Assembly (NCBI RefSeq): GCF_000407505.1
Contig: NZ_ASWE01000004.1
Span: 186,001 to 250,000 of the forward strand
Length of the DNA: 64,000 bases
Reading direction: 5' to 3'
Source of the DNA: Enterococcus phoeniculicola ATCC BAA-412
GTDB taxonomy: Bacteria; Bacillota; Bacilli; Lactobacillales; Enterococcaceae
In this document: positions 24,873 to 33,784 of the stretch, in pieces
Numbering within the stretch: position 1 is the first letter of the stretch
Layout of the letters: the number at the start of each line of letters is the position of its first letter
Position numbers and translations under genes: made by a program
Notes under the pieces: model-generated
The model's database searches: none
Seen by the model: the letters and a program-made list of their open reading frames with translations, nothing else
Told to the model about the DNA's origin: nothing

Positions 24873-25247
24873 ATGGTTCAATCATTAAACACTAAGATTG
24901 ATTTAACGATAGATGCAACGGCATTTAATGGCTTAACCGAATATGGAAAAATTATGATTGGTGATAAAGGCTTTGAATTTTATAATAGTCGCGATACGAG
25001 AAAATTTATTCAGATTCCTTGGGAAGAAGTCGACTTGGTTATTGCTTCGGTTATGTTTAAGGGGAAATGGATTCCACGATATGCGATTCAAACTAAGAAA
25101 AACGGGACATTTACGTTTGCATCAAAGGAACCCAAAAAAGTTCTGCGTGCGGTGAGAGAATATGTAAAACCAGAGCATATGGTTCAATCACTAGGATTTT
25201 TTGATGTCATTAAACGCGCAGTAGTTTCTATTGGAAAAAAGAAGTGA
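24873..25247 (+). CDS. manO: ManO-type DUF956 protein
   Basis: A 124-residue soluble protein of the DUF956 family, usually encoded just behind mannose PTS operons (manO/manLMN-O in Lactobacillales). Recognised by GEYGKIMIGDKGFEFYNSRD-like sequence at about 20-40 (here TEYGKIMIGDKGFEFY) and the basic C-terminus. It is thought to act in regulation of the mannose PTS, but the mechanism is not established. AAGGAG precedes the ATG. Confidence 0.88.
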   Translation: MVQSLNTKIDLTIDATAFNGLTEYGKIMIGDKGFEFYNSRDTRKFIQIPWEEVDLVIASVMFKGKWIPRYAIQTKKNGTFTFASKEPKKVLRAVREYVKPEHMVQSLGFFDVIKRAVVSIGKKK

Positions 25248-25337
25248 ATAGAACAGGGATTTATACGTACAAGAAGGATGTTTTGTAGATGAGAAAACTC
25301 ATATATAAATTATTCTTCTTTTTTGTATTCGATAAAA

Positions 25338-25351
25338 TTGAATCGATTCAA
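25338..25351. promoter_or_regulatory. LacI-type operator O1
   Basis: The palindrome TTGAATCGATTCAA with central CG, typical of LacI-family operators. It lies just upstream of the -35 box and is identical to O2. Confidence 0.8.
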
Positions 25352-25358
25352 AAAAGTC

Positions 25359-25387
25359 TTGAAATTCAATTTTTCTCTTGTTATTAT
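25359..25387 (+). promoter_or_regulatory. Promoter of the LacI-GH1 operon
   Basis: TTGAAA (25359-25364) and TATTAT (25382-25387) with a 17-base spacer, placed between operators O1 and O2. Confidence 0.8.
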
Positions 25388-25391
25388 AGAA

Positions 25392-25405
25392 TTGAATCGA
25401 TTCAA
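25392..25405. promoter_or_regulatory. LacI-type operator O2
   Basis: A second exact TTGAATCGATTCAA starting 5 bases after the -10 box, centred 54 bases from O1. Repressor here would block RNA polymerase and, with O1, allow a short loop. Confidence 0.8.
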
Positions 25406-25431
25406 TTTTTCTGAGAAAGGGGGAGAATATC

Positions 25432-26424
25432 ATGGCAACGATTCATGAAGTCGCAAAGTATGCAGGAGTTTCTGTAGGAAGTGTTTCTCGATACTTAAAT
25501 GGCTATACATTAAAAGAAGACAATATGAAAAAGATTGCTGAAGCGATTGCTGCATTAAATTATAAAGAAAACCTGCTTGCAAAAGGGTTGAAAAGTAATC
25601 AAAGTCTTTCTGTAGGTCTTCTTATGAACAATATGCAAAGTAACTTTAGTATATCAATGGTAGCTAAGATTGAAGAAGAGATGGAACGAGCAGGCTATGG
25701 ATTGCTACTAAGTGGTTTTCAAGGGAACCCTAGTCAAGTTCAAAGAAAAATTGATTTCTTGCTTTCTCGCTCAGTCGATGGGTTAATTCTTTTTGAAGCA
25801 GAGCAACATTGGGCAGAAATTCAAGCATTAAAAGGGCTTGATTTACCAATTTTATCCATCAATACGCCTGTAGAATTTGAAAAGGTCGATTCTATTTTAG
25901 TAAACGATCGACAGAGTACAAAAGAAGTGATTTTACGGATGCTTTCTCTTGGGCATAGAAAAATTGGCGTTATCGCAGCGCCACAAAAAGATTATGTGGC
26001 AAAGGAACGTTTGTCGGGGGTTCTTGCGGCTTTTGAAGAAACGGATATATCAAAAGAAACTCTTTCTGTCTTTTATGGTGACTATTCAAAAGAAAGTGGA
26101 GAAAAAGGAGCAAAGTTTCTGATTAATGAGGGTATCTCTGCACTTTTTGTATGTAACTACAATATGTCTTTGGGTGCTTTACAGGTTATTTACGAAGAAG
26201 GAATACAGATTGGACAAGAATTATCCTATGCTAGTTATGATTATTTTGAAGCAAGTGAAATATTCAGCCCGAAACTAACGGTCATAAAACAGCCGATTAC
26301 AGAAATTGGGGTTCTTGCTGGTAATCGAATGCTTGAGAGAATTCGAAAAAAAAATCAGCTCACAGGAGAGACCCTTGTACTAAATAATGAAATCTTATGG
26401 CGAGAATCAATTGGAAGAAAATAA
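25432..26424 (+). CDS. LacI-family transcriptional repressor
   Basis: A 330-residue repressor with N-terminal helix-turn-helix (MATIHEVAKYAGVSVGSVSRYLNG), hinge helix and a periplasmic-binding-like sugar domain (from about residue 60). The recognition helix VGSVSRYL fits LacI-type operators, and two such operators flank its own promoter, so it is probably autoregulated. The gene product next in line is a GH1 glycosidase, 29 bases downstream, which suggests a beta-glucoside or its phosphate as inducer. No transporter gene is in the operon; the mpt PTS ahead is under a different regulator. Confidence 0.92.
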   Translation: MATIHEVAKYAGVSVGSVSRYLNGYTLKEDNMKKIAEAIAALNYKENLLAKGLKSNQSLSVGLLMNNMQSNFSISMVAKIEEEMERAGYGLLLSGFQGNPSQVQRKIDFLLSRSVDGLILFEAEQHWAEIQALKGLDLPILSINTPVEFEKVDSILVNDRQSTKEVILRMLSLGHRKIGVIAAPQKDYVAKERLSGVLAAFEETDISKETLSVFYGDYSKESGEKGAKFLINEGISALFVCNYNMSLGALQVIYEEGIQIGQELSYASYDYFEASEIFSPKLTVIKQPITEIGVLAGNRMLERIRKKNQLTGETLVLNNEILWRESIGRK

Positions 26425-26453
26425 TTATAAAAAATAGAAAAGAGTGTTGCAAG

Positions 26454-27827
26454 ATGAAAAAATTTCCAGAAGGTTTTTTATGGGGTTCAGCGATGTCTGC
26501 GCCACAAACAGAAGGACATGGATCAAAAAATGGGAAATCTCCTTCAACGTGGGATTATTGGTTCCAAACAAATCCAGAAAAATTCAACCAAAATCAAGGA
26601 CCGGAAAACACCTCTAATATGTATGAAACCTACGCAGATGACTGCCTACGAATGAAAGAAATTGGCTTAAATTCAATTCGTACATCTATTGCATGGACTC
26701 GATTATTACCAGACGGGAAGACCTTAAATCCTGAAGCGGTTGCCTTTTATCGAGACTACTTCCAAAAAATGAAGGACAGTGGTGTTGAACCGATTATGAA
26801 TCTCTTTCATTTTGATATGCCGATGTGGCTGATGGAAAAAGGTGGCTGGGAAGTCAGAGAATCAGTGGAGGCTTTCGCTTTTTATGCAAAGACAGCCTTT
26901 GAACAGTTTGGCGATATCGTTACAAAATGGACAACATTTAATGAGCCTATCGTACATGTAGAATGCGGTTATTTATATGGCTTTCACTATCCAGCTGTTG
27001 TCGATTTTAAAAAAGCAGTACAAGTTGGTTACAATACGTTAATGGCTCATGTTCGCGCAGTGGAAGAATTTAGAAAGGTTCTGCCTAATGGAGAAATTGG
27101 AATCATCCTGAATATTTCACCTGCCTATAGTCGCAGTAATAGTCCAGAAGATGAGCGAGCAAAAGAGGCGTCTGATTTATTGAATAGTAACAGTTTTTTA
27201 GATCCTGCAGTTCACGGGAAGCTACCAGATGCGTTGATTCAATTGGTTAAAGAAAATCAGCTAACGCCAGAAACTCAGCCTGAGGATAAGGAATTAATGA
27301 AGAAGAATACGGTTGATTTTATTGGCTTAAACTATTATCAGCCAAGACGTGTGCAAGCACCAGAAAATCCTGCTGTTCCAGCAATTATGCCAGAGGACTT
27401 ATATGTTCCTTACGATTGGCCTGAGAAAAAAATCAATCCTTATCGTGGATGGGAAATTTACCCGGAAGCCTTGTATGATGTAGCGATGATGATGAAAGAA
27501 AACTATAATAATATTCCCTGGTATGTGAGTGAAAACGGGATGGGTGTCGCTGAAGAAGAGCGGTTTATGAAAGAAGATGGGATGATTGAGGATGATTATC
27601 GCATTGAGTTTATGCAAGAGCACTTGGACTACTTACACAAAGGAATTGAAGAAGGAAGCAACTGCTTTGGCTATCACACTTGGACATTTGTCGATTGCTG
27701 GTCATGGTTGAACGGCTATAGAAATCGATATGGATTCTATCGTGTAGATTTAGAAAACCAATTTGAGCGGACAATGAAAAAAAGCGGTCTTTGGTACAAA
27801 GAGCTATCAAAAAATAATGGGTATTAA
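26454..27827 (+). CDS. Glycoside hydrolase family 1 (beta-glucosidase / 6-phospho-beta-glucosidase)
   Basis: A 457-residue cytoplasmic (beta/alpha)8 enzyme. The acid/base Glu164 is in TTFNEPIVH and the nucleophile Glu360 in WYVSENGMGV; MKKFPEGFLWGSAMSAPQTEG is the classical GH1 start. In the C-terminal substrate loop (SWLNGYRNRYGFYRVD) Asn stands where 6-phospho enzymes usually have Lys before RYG, so phosphate recognition is uncertain and plain beta-glucosides or a special phospho-sugar are possible. The ATG at 26454 is used; the frame extends upstream into the LacI gene without ribosome site. A terminator follows directly. Confidence 0.9.
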   Translation: MKKFPEGFLWGSAMSAPQTEGHGSKNGKSPSTWDYWFQTNPEKFNQNQGPENTSNMYETYADDCLRMKEIGLNSIRTSIAWTRLLPDGKTLNPEAVAFYRDYFQKMKDSGVEPIMNLFHFDMPMWLMEKGGWEVRESVEAFAFYAKTAFEQFGDIVTKWTTFNEPIVHVECGYLYGFHYPAVVDFKKAVQVGYNTLMAHVRAVEEFRKVLPNGEIGIILNISPAYSRSNSPEDERAKEASDLLNSNSFLDPAVHGKLPDALIQLVKENQLTPETQPEDKELMKKNTVDFIGLNYYQPRRVQAPENPAVPAIMPEDLYVPYDWPEKKINPYRGWEIYPEALYDVAMMMKENYNNIPWYVSENGMGVAEEERFMKEDGMIEDDYRIEFMQEHLDYLHKGIEEGSNCFGYHTWTFVDCWSWLNGYRNRYGFYRVDLENQFERTMKKSGLWYKELSKNNGY

Positions 27828-27833
27828 ATAGAG

Positions 27834-27868
27834 AAAAAACCGACAGCTTTTGTCGGTTTTTTTCTCTA
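27834..27868 (+). terminator. Intrinsic terminator after the GH1 gene
   Basis: AAAACCGACA pairs with TGTCGGTTTT around a short loop; a T-run follows. Confidence 0.9.
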
Positions 27869-27925
27869 TTTTTTCATTTATTTGCTATAATAAATTAGAT
27901 AGGAAAAAGAAAGTAGGGATTTTGG

Positions 27926-28990
27926 ATGATGAAACGTGTAAATAAGTTACGAGAAGAAATGCAAAAGGATGGATTGGATAGTTTTTTAGTAACAAGTAAA
28001 TATAATCTACGCTATTTGACGAATTTTACTGGAACAACTGGCTTGGCTGTAATCACAATGGATAAGGCTTTTTTCATTACGGATTTTCGTTATACAGAAC
28101 AAGCTGCAGCACAGGCACAAGGTTTTGAAATCATTAAAAATGTTGGGCCTATTTTTGATGAAGTAGCGAATATTATCAAAAAAGAGGGGCTGCAAAAGCT
28201 TGCGTTTGAAGAAATGCATGTGAGCTTTGCAGAGTATTCTGTTTTAGATGAAATTATTATGGCGGAATTAATTCCTGTAGCAGGATTGATAGAAGAGTTA
28301 AGAGAAGTGAAAGACCCAGATGAAATTCTATTGGTTAGAAAAGCGTGTGAAATTGCTGATGCAGGATTTTCGTATATTTTAGAAACTATAAAACCTGGAA
28401 TGACTGAGATTGAAGTAGCTAATTTATTAGACTTTCATATGCGTTCTCTAGGTGCTTCAGAAGTATCTTTTGAGACGATTGTAGCAAGTGGTTTTCGCTC
28501 TGCAATGCCCCACGGTGTAGCTAGTGAAAAAGTTATTCAGCAAGGGGAAATTATTACGTTAGATTTTGGCTGCTATTATGAAGGCTATGTTTCTGACATG
28601 ACACGTACATTTGCTATAGGCGATCCTGGTGAAAAGATAAAAGAAATCTATCAAATTGTCTTGGATGCACAGTTAAAAGTTATCGATGCAGCACAGCCTG
28701 GAGTAACCGGTGTCCAATTAGATGCGGTTGCAAGAGATTACATTATAAAAATGGGCTATGGAGAAGCATTTGGACATTCAACAGGTCATGGGATTGGTTT
28801 AGAAATTCATGAAGGACCAAATGTATCTTTTAGAGCAGAAGAAGCTTTTGTGGTTGGAAATATTATCACTGATGAACCAGGAATCTATCTGCCGGGAATA
28901 GGTGGCGTTCGTATTGAAGACGACTTACTGATTACCGAAGATGGAAATGAACCATTGAATCATTCTCCTAAAGAGTTGATTATTTTATAA
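27926..28990 (+). CDS. pepP: Xaa-Pro aminopeptidase (M24 family)
   Basis: A 354-residue metallopeptidase that removes an N-terminal residue before proline. N-terminal creatinase-like domain about 1-125, then the M24 domain with the metal ligands visible in LDFGCYYEGYVSDMTRTF (two Asp), HSTGHGIGLEIHEGP (His), ITDEPGIYLPG (Glu) and GGVRIEDDLLIT (Glu). The start may be ATG 27926 or 27929. In many Firmicutes this gene is followed by efp; here a 520-base gap follows instead. Confidence 0.93.
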   Translation: MMKRVNKLREEMQKDGLDSFLVTSKYNLRYLTNFTGTTGLAVITMDKAFFITDFRYTEQAAAQAQGFEIIKNVGPIFDEVANIIKKEGLQKLAFEEMHVSFAEYSVLDEIIMAELIPVAGLIEELREVKDPDEILLVRKACEIADAGFSYILETIKPGMTEIEVANLLDFHMRSLGASEVSFETIVASGFRSAMPHGVASEKVIQQGEIITLDFGCYYEGYVSDMTRTFAIGDPGEKIKEIYQIVLDAQLKVIDAAQPGVTGVQLDAVARDYIIKMGYGEAFGHSTGHGIGLEIHEGPNVSFRAEEAFVVGNIITDEPGIYLPGIGGVRIEDDLLITEDGNEPLNHSPKELIIL

Positions 28991-28997
28991 ATGGCAG

Positions 28998-29037
28998 AAA
29001 CCTGAAGAACCTTGAAAGAGAGTGCTTTAGGTTTTTT
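28998..29037 (+). terminator. Intrinsic terminator after pepP
   Basis: AAACCTGAAG (28998-29007) pairs with CTTTAGGTTT (29025-29034, one G-T pair), followed by a T-run. Confidence 0.75.
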
Positions 29038-29511
29038 CTATGAAAAGTATCTACAAGTATATATCAGTATAGATGTATGGGAAAAAACGAAGAACTTAAT
29101 AAATGAGTCTTCAAAAAACAACAGAAAAAATCTTTACTACTTTTCTAAGGAAATTCAAAGAAATCATCATGGCTTGTATGTTTATTATAGATAATCAGCA
29201 GAAATAATGATAAACTAAACAGGAACGCAGCTTTTGTAAAATTATCAAGAAGTTGTGGAGAAAATTTCTCCGGCTAAGAATTAGATTGCGCACATTGACT
29301 AGAGAAAATAAGATGCTATTGGGTGGACGTATTCACTCAAGCGAGTTGTTTTTTAAGTTAATGGATGATGTAAATTATAGGGTGAGTTGTATGTGTTGAG
29401 TACCAGACTTATTTCTATAAATGCTAGCAGTCAGTCGAGGTCAACAAAAATAACTGATAAAGACAACAGTTGATACACATGTATCATGTGCATAATTAAG
29501 GAGGCACTAGT
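29038..29511. other. Non-coding gap between pepP and the asp23-like gene
   Basis: About 470 bases without a credible gene. A 60-codon frame at 29012-29194 overlaps the terminator and has no ribosome site. The only clear local structure is GGAGAAAATTTCTCC (about 29256-29270). A palindrome-like GATACACATGTATC lies about 35 bases before the next start codon. I cannot recognise remnants of efp here. Confidence 0.45.
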
Positions 29512-29934
29512 ATGGCAGAGGAAAAAAATTTAGTATTAGATGCAAATCAAGAGTTGGGCGAAATCGTCATCGCTCCTGAAGTGATAGAGGTTGTTATTGG
29601 CATTGCAGCTTCAAAAGTTGAAGGTGTCTACGGAATGCGTGGAACATTTGCCAGCAACGTTACTGAGCTTTTAGGTAGAGCTTCTCACGGTAAGGGTGTT
29701 TATCTTACCATTGATGAAGATGGATTAAAGGTTGATATCTATTGCTATCTAAAATATGGTGTTTCTGTACCTAAAGTAGCGATGGAAATGCAAGAACGTG
29801 TGAAGCAGCAAGTTTTATTTATGACAGACATTGATTTAGTAGAAGTAAATGTTCATGTAGTTGCTGTCGTACCAGAAAAAATGGAACAACCAGTTTTAGA
29901 TGAGTTGTTTGAAGATGAGGACACAAATGAGTAA
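29512..29934 (+). CDS. yqhY: Asp23/Gls24-family protein (YqhY-type)
   Basis: A 140-residue cytoplasmic protein with the Asp23 family pattern: LGEIVIAPEVIEVVIGIAASKVEGVYGM (in parts), then GVYLTIDEDGLKVDIYCYLKYGVSVPKVA. In Bacillus the homologue next to nusB is YqhY, linked genetically to fatty-acid/acetyl-CoA carboxylase control; other family members are envelope-stress proteins. Its last 8 bases overlap nusB, and AAGGAGG precedes the ATG, so it heads the nusB-folD-xse block. Confidence 0.88.
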   Translation: MAEEKNLVLDANQELGEIVIAPEVIEVVIGIAASKVEGVYGMRGTFASNVTELLGRASHGKGVYLTIDEDGLKVDIYCYLKYGVSVPKVAMEMQERVKQQVLFMTDIDLVEVNVHVVAVVPEKMEQPVLDELFEDEDTNE

Positions 29935-30376
29935 AGAATTAACACGGCGTGAGATTCGGGAAATGGCATTACAAGCTTTATTCCCATTAGATTTTAATAC
30001 AGATTTGACAAAAAAAGATGCGATTTTAAGTGCAATTGAATTAGAGCACGAGGAACTTCTTAGTGAAGAAGAAGATGCCTTTGTTCCTGTTTATTTAGAT
30101 GTATTGGTCGGCGGTGTTTGTGAAAAAAAAGCAGAGCTGGATCAATATATTGAAAAGCATTTACGTGATAATTGGAAGATTAACCGGATTTCAAAAATGG
30201 ATTTGGTTATCTTGAGAATTGCGGCTTTTGAGATGCTGTATGTAGAAGACGTTCCAAATACAGTAGCAGTAAATGAGGCTTTAGAGCTGACAAAAACGTT
30301 TAGTGATGATCGTTCAAGAAAATTTGTGAATGGTGTTTTATCTAATCTGATGAAGGAAATTGAAGCTGGGGAATAA
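29927..30376 (+). CDS. nusB: Transcription antitermination factor NusB
   Basis: A 149-residue all-helical RNA-binding protein (TRREIREMALQALFPLDF, VCEKKAELDQYIEKHL, ILRIAAFEMLYVEDVP, SRKFVNGVLSNL) that binds boxA of rRNA leaders with NusE. The start ATG at 29927 overlaps the stop of the preceding gene (ATGAGTAA), implying translational coupling; an earlier start would add nine residues from the overlapping frame. Confidence 0.95.
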   Translation: MSKELTRREIREMALQALFPLDFNTDLTKKDAILSAIELEHEELLSEEEDAFVPVYLDVLVGGVCEKKAELDQYIEKHLRDNWKINRISKMDLVILRIAAFEMLYVEDVPNTVAVNEALELTKTFSDDRSRKFVNGVLSNLMKEIEAGE

Positions 30377-30473
30377 TCCTCAGCTTTTTCATATTTTTGA
30401 ACTTCTAAATCTACGCAGATAATTTGTTGTATGCTAAAATAAAAATGTTCAATAAAAATTAGGAGTGGTTGTT

Positions 30474-31319
30474 GTGGGAGAAATTATCAACGGGAAAGAA
30501 CTAGCCGATAAATTACAAGCAGACATTGCTGTTGAGGTACAGGCGATACGCAAAGAAGGAATTACGCCAGGATTGGTTGTTTTATTAGTAGGAGACAATC
30601 CAGCAAGTCAAATTTATGTAAGAAACAAGGAACTTGCTGCAGGCAAGATTGGTATCCATTCAACAGTTGAACGTTACCCAGCGGATTTATCCGAGGAAAC
30701 TCTTCTATCTGAGATTGAACGATTTAATAATGATGATACCTGTCATGGGATTTTGGTGCAACTGCCGTTACCAAAACATATTGACGAGGAGAAAGTACTA
30801 CTAGCCATTCATCCAAAAAAAGATGTAGACGGCTTTCATCCTATGAATTTAGGTAGATTATTTGAAGGAAATCCAGAAATGATTCCATGTACGCCTTATG
30901 GTATTATGAAAATGTTTGAGGCTTATAAGATTGATATTGAAGGAAAGCGAGCAGTCGTAATTGGTCGAAGTAATATTGTTGGAAAACCAATGGCCCAACT
31001 CCTTTTAATGAATAATGCAACAGTGACCATTGCTCATTCAAAAACAAAGAATTTAGCAGAGGTAGCTAGAGAAGCTGATATATTAGTGGTCGCAATTGGT
31101 AGAGGACACTTTGTTACAAAAGAATTCATCAAAGAAGGAGCAGTAGTAATTGATGTAGGAATGAATAGGGATGAAGCTGGAAAGTTAATCGGAGATGTAA
31201 AATTTGATGAAGTTGAACCACTAACTAGCTATATCACACCTGTTCCAAAGGGCGTTGGACCTATGACAATTACAATGCTCATGAAGCAAACAGTGGAAGC
31301 TGCAAAAAGACAGAGGTGA
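30474..31319 (+). CDS. folD: Methylenetetrahydrofolate dehydrogenase/cyclohydrolase FolD
   Basis: A 281-residue bifunctional enzyme that interconverts 5,10-methylene- and 10-formyl-tetrahydrofolate. Motifs: [15 protein letters not shown] with the catalytic region, [33 protein letters not shown] and the NADP-binding [29 protein letters not shown] closes it. The GTG at 30474 is preferred because AGGAG at 30461-30465 fits; three more GTG/GTT codons upstream are open. Followed by xseA after 4 bases. Confidence 0.96.
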   Translation: MGEIINGKELADKLQADIAVEVQAIRKEGITPGLVVLLVGDNPASQIYVRNKELAAGKIGIHSTVERYPADLSEETLLSEIERFNNDDTCHGILVQLPLPKHIDEEKVLLAIHPKKDVDGFHPMNLGRLFEGNPEMIPCTPYGIMKMFEAYKIDIEGKRAVVIGRSNIVGKPMAQLLLMNNATVTIAHSKTKNLAEVAREADILVVAIGRGHFVTKEFIKEGAVVIDVGMNRDEAGKLIGDVKFDEVEPLTSYITPVPKGVGPMTITMLMKQTVEAAKRQR

Positions 31320-31323
31320 GTAA

Positions 31324-32679
31324 ATGGAACAGCAATATCTTACGATTACCGCGCTAACAAAATATTTGAAACGAAAATTTGAGGCAGATCCCTATTTAGA
31401 ACGGGTGTATCTAACAGGGGAAATTTCTAATTTTCGTCCAAGGGCGAATGCCCACCAATATTTTAGTTTAAAGGATAATCAGGCCAAGATATCTGCCATT
31501 ATGTTTAAAGGTGCTTTTCAAAAATTAAAATTTGAACCAAAAGAGGGGATGAAGGTCCTAGTAGTTGGACGGATTTCACTTTATGAAAGTAGTGGCGCGT
31601 ACCAGATTTATATCGAACATATGGAGCCTGATGGTGTCGGTGCATTGTATCAGGCGTTGGCTGAATTAAGAGAAAAACTTAGTAAAGAAGGCTTGTTTTC
31701 AGGTCCTAAAAAACCACTTCCACGCTATCCCAAAAAAATCGCAGTCATCACAAGTCCCAGTGGCGCAGTAATTCGAGATATCATCACTACAGTAAAACGC
31801 CGCTACCCAATTGCACAGCTTGTTTTATTTCCGACAGTTGTCCAGGGAAATCAGGCGGCAGATGATGTTGTAAGGAATATTCAGCGAGTCGAAGCAATGG
31901 GATCATTTGACACCATTATCATGGGCCGTGGTGGAGGGTCAATTGAAGACTTATGGCCTTTCAATGAAGAGCGTGTGGCAAGGGCTATTTATAATGCTAA
32001 GACACCGATTATTTCATCTGTTGGTCATGAAACAGATACCACAATTGCAGATTTAGTCGCAGACGTTCGAGCGGCAACACCAACTGCTGCAGCAGAACTT
32101 GCAGTTCCTGTATTGTCTGAGGAGTTATTGAGAATTAAAGAGCGACAAGGGCGTATGGAGCAGGCTTTTTTGAATCAGCTTCAGAGAAAAAACGAGCATT
32201 ACCAACGTTTGGCAAATTCATACGTTTTTCGACAACCAGGACGTCTTTACGATGCTCAATCGGTGAAATTAGATCAAATGATGCAGCGCTTAAGACAGGC
32301 AATGCAACACTCTTTGTTTGAAAAAGATAAACAAGCAAGTCAGATTATCCATCGAATGTATCAGATGGAACCAAGTCATCGTCTGAAACAAGCACAGCAG
32401 CAGCTAGATTATAGTAACAACAGATTAAAGGAACGAATGAAAAGCTACATGGAAAAGAAACGACAAGGATTCGAAACGGCTGTTCAGTCGCTAGATTTGT
32501 TAAGCCCATTAAAAATTATGGGACGAGGCTATAGTTATACCACAAAAGAAAATCAAGTGATTAAAAAAATAAATGAACTCTCATTAAAAGACCGAGTAAC
32601 GATTCATTACCAAGATGGTCAGGCGATTGCTGAGATTATTGAGCTTAAGGAGGAAAAACATGGCGACGAAAACATTTGA
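31324..32679 (+). CDS. xseA: Exodeoxyribonuclease VII large subunit
   Basis: A 451-residue subunit of the single-strand-specific nuclease ExoVII. N-terminal OB-fold (about 1-105, with [23 protein letters not shown] in outline), catalytic core ([52 protein letters not shown]) and a long C-terminal coiled coil that binds XseB. Its 3' end overlaps xseB by 20 bases, the normal gene arrangement. Confidence 0.97.
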   Translation: MEQQYLTITALTKYLKRKFEADPYLERVYLTGEISNFRPRANAHQYFSLKDNQAKISAIMFKGAFQKLKFEPKEGMKVLVVGRISLYESSGAYQIYIEHMEPDGVGALYQALAELREKLSKEGLFSGPKKPLPRYPKKIAVITSPSGAVIRDIITTVKRRYPIAQLVLFPTVVQGNQAADDVVRNIQRVEAMGSFDTIIMGRGGGSIEDLWPFNEERVARAIYNAKTPIISSVGHETDTTIADLVADVRAATPTAAAELAVPVLSEELLRIKERQGRMEQAFLNQLQRKNEHYQRLANSYVFRQPGRLYDAQSVKLDQMMQRLRQAMQHSLFEKDKQASQIIHRMYQMEPSHRLKQAQQQLDYSNNRLKERMKSYMEKKRQGFETAVQSLDLLSPLKIMGRGYSYTTKENQVIKKINELSLKDRVTIHYQDGQAIAEIIELKEEKHGDENI

Positions 32680-32881
32680 AGCTTCACTACAAGAATTAGA
32701 AGAGATTGTCTTAAAATTAGAGCAAGGCGATGTTCCTTTGGAGGAAGCACTTGATGCATTTAAAAAAGGAATGGAGTTAAGTAAGCAATGTCAAGATACG
32801 CTAACAAATGCTGAGAAGACATTGACAAAAATGATGACTGAGACAAATGAAGAAGTTGTTTTTGAAGAGAATGGAGAATAG
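32660..32881 (+). CDS. xseB: Exodeoxyribonuclease VII small subunit
   Basis: A 73-residue helical protein with the family pattern [22 protein letters not shown] and [15 protein letters not shown]. Several copies bind the XseA coiled coil. AAGGAGG inside the end of xseA precedes the ATG at 32660, so expression is coupled to the large subunit. Confidence 0.96.
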   Translation: MATKTFEASLQELEEIVLKLEQGDVPLEEALDAFKKGMELSKQCQDTLTNAEKTLTKMMTETNEEVVFEENGE

Positions 32882-32883
32882 GG

Positions 32884-33771
32884 ATGTCAACGAATCAAAC
32901 TTTTTCTGAAAAACACCTCCCTTTTGTTGAGCAGGAGTTAGTATCTTTTATTAACAAGCATACAACAAATGAACAATTAAAAGAGAGCATGCTTTATTCT
33001 GTAAATGCTGGAGGAAAGAGAATACGACCACAGTTATTACTTGCAGCCGTCTCTTCTTTTCATAAAACAGTTGGTACGGGTGCCTATCAAACCGCGGCGG
33101 CTTTAGAAATGGTTCACACCTATTCTTTGATTCACGATGATTTGCCTGCGATGGATGACGACGATTTACGTCGAGGAAAGCCAACCAATCATAAGGTATA
33201 TGGAGAAGCTACAGCTATTTTAGCGGGAGATGCGTTGTTAACTATGGCTTTTCAGCTACTTAGTATGGCACAAGTTGAGATGGAGCCGAAGCTTTTGCTA
33301 TTGCAATTGTTTTCTAAGGCAGCTGGGGCCGAGGGAATGGTGAGTGGACAAGCTGCTGATATGCAGGCAGAAAACAAACAGATTTCAGTTAAAGAGCTTG
33401 CTGGAATACATGAAGATAAGACTGGCAAACTTATAGAATATGCCCTTATTTCTGGTGGGATACTTGCAAATCAACCGACAGAAGTATTGGAAATGCTGCA
33501 AACATTAGCCGGACATTTAGGACTTGCTTTTCAGATTCGTGATGATTTACTGGATGTGACAAGTACAACGGAATTACTTGGAAAAGAAACTCAGCGTGAT
33601 GCCCAATTAAATAAAAGTACTTATCCAGGACTTCTTGGATTAGCTGAAGCTAAACTCGCACTAGACGAAGAGCTGATAGCTGCTGAACGAACAATTGATC
33701 GTCTTCAACAAACAGTTTCTGCTTTTGAACCAATGTATCTAAAAGAATTGGTGAAGGTATTTTATTTATAG
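32884..33771 (+). CDS. ispA: Polyprenyl (farnesyl/geranyl) diphosphate synthase
   Basis: A 295-residue trans-prenyl transferase. The first Asp-rich motif is DDLPAMDDDDLRRG and the second is QIRDDLLDV; GGKRIRPQLLLAA binds diphosphate. It condenses isopentenyl diphosphate units to C15 (or C10/C20) precursors for bactoprenol and quinones. It starts 2 bases after xseB and is followed by tlyA, as in many Firmicutes. Confidence 0.95.
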   Translation: MSTNQTFSEKHLPFVEQELVSFINKHTTNEQLKESMLYSVNAGGKRIRPQLLLAAVSSFHKTVGTGAYQTAAALEMVHTYSLIHDDLPAMDDDDLRRGKPTNHKVYGEATAILAGDALLTMAFQLLSMAQVEMEPKLLLLQLFSKAAGAEGMVSGQAADMQAENKQISVKELAGIHEDKTGKLIEYALISGGILANQPTEVLEMLQTLAGHLGLAFQIRDDLLDVTSTTELLGKETQRDAQLNKSTYPGLLGLAEAKLALDEELIAAERTIDRLQQTVSAFEPMYLKELVKVFYL

Positions 33772-33784
33772 AAAGAGGAACAAC

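Noticed and set aside
29012-29194. 60-codon ORF after pepP
   Set aside because: Its start lies inside the pepP terminator, no ribosome site, low-complexity composition.
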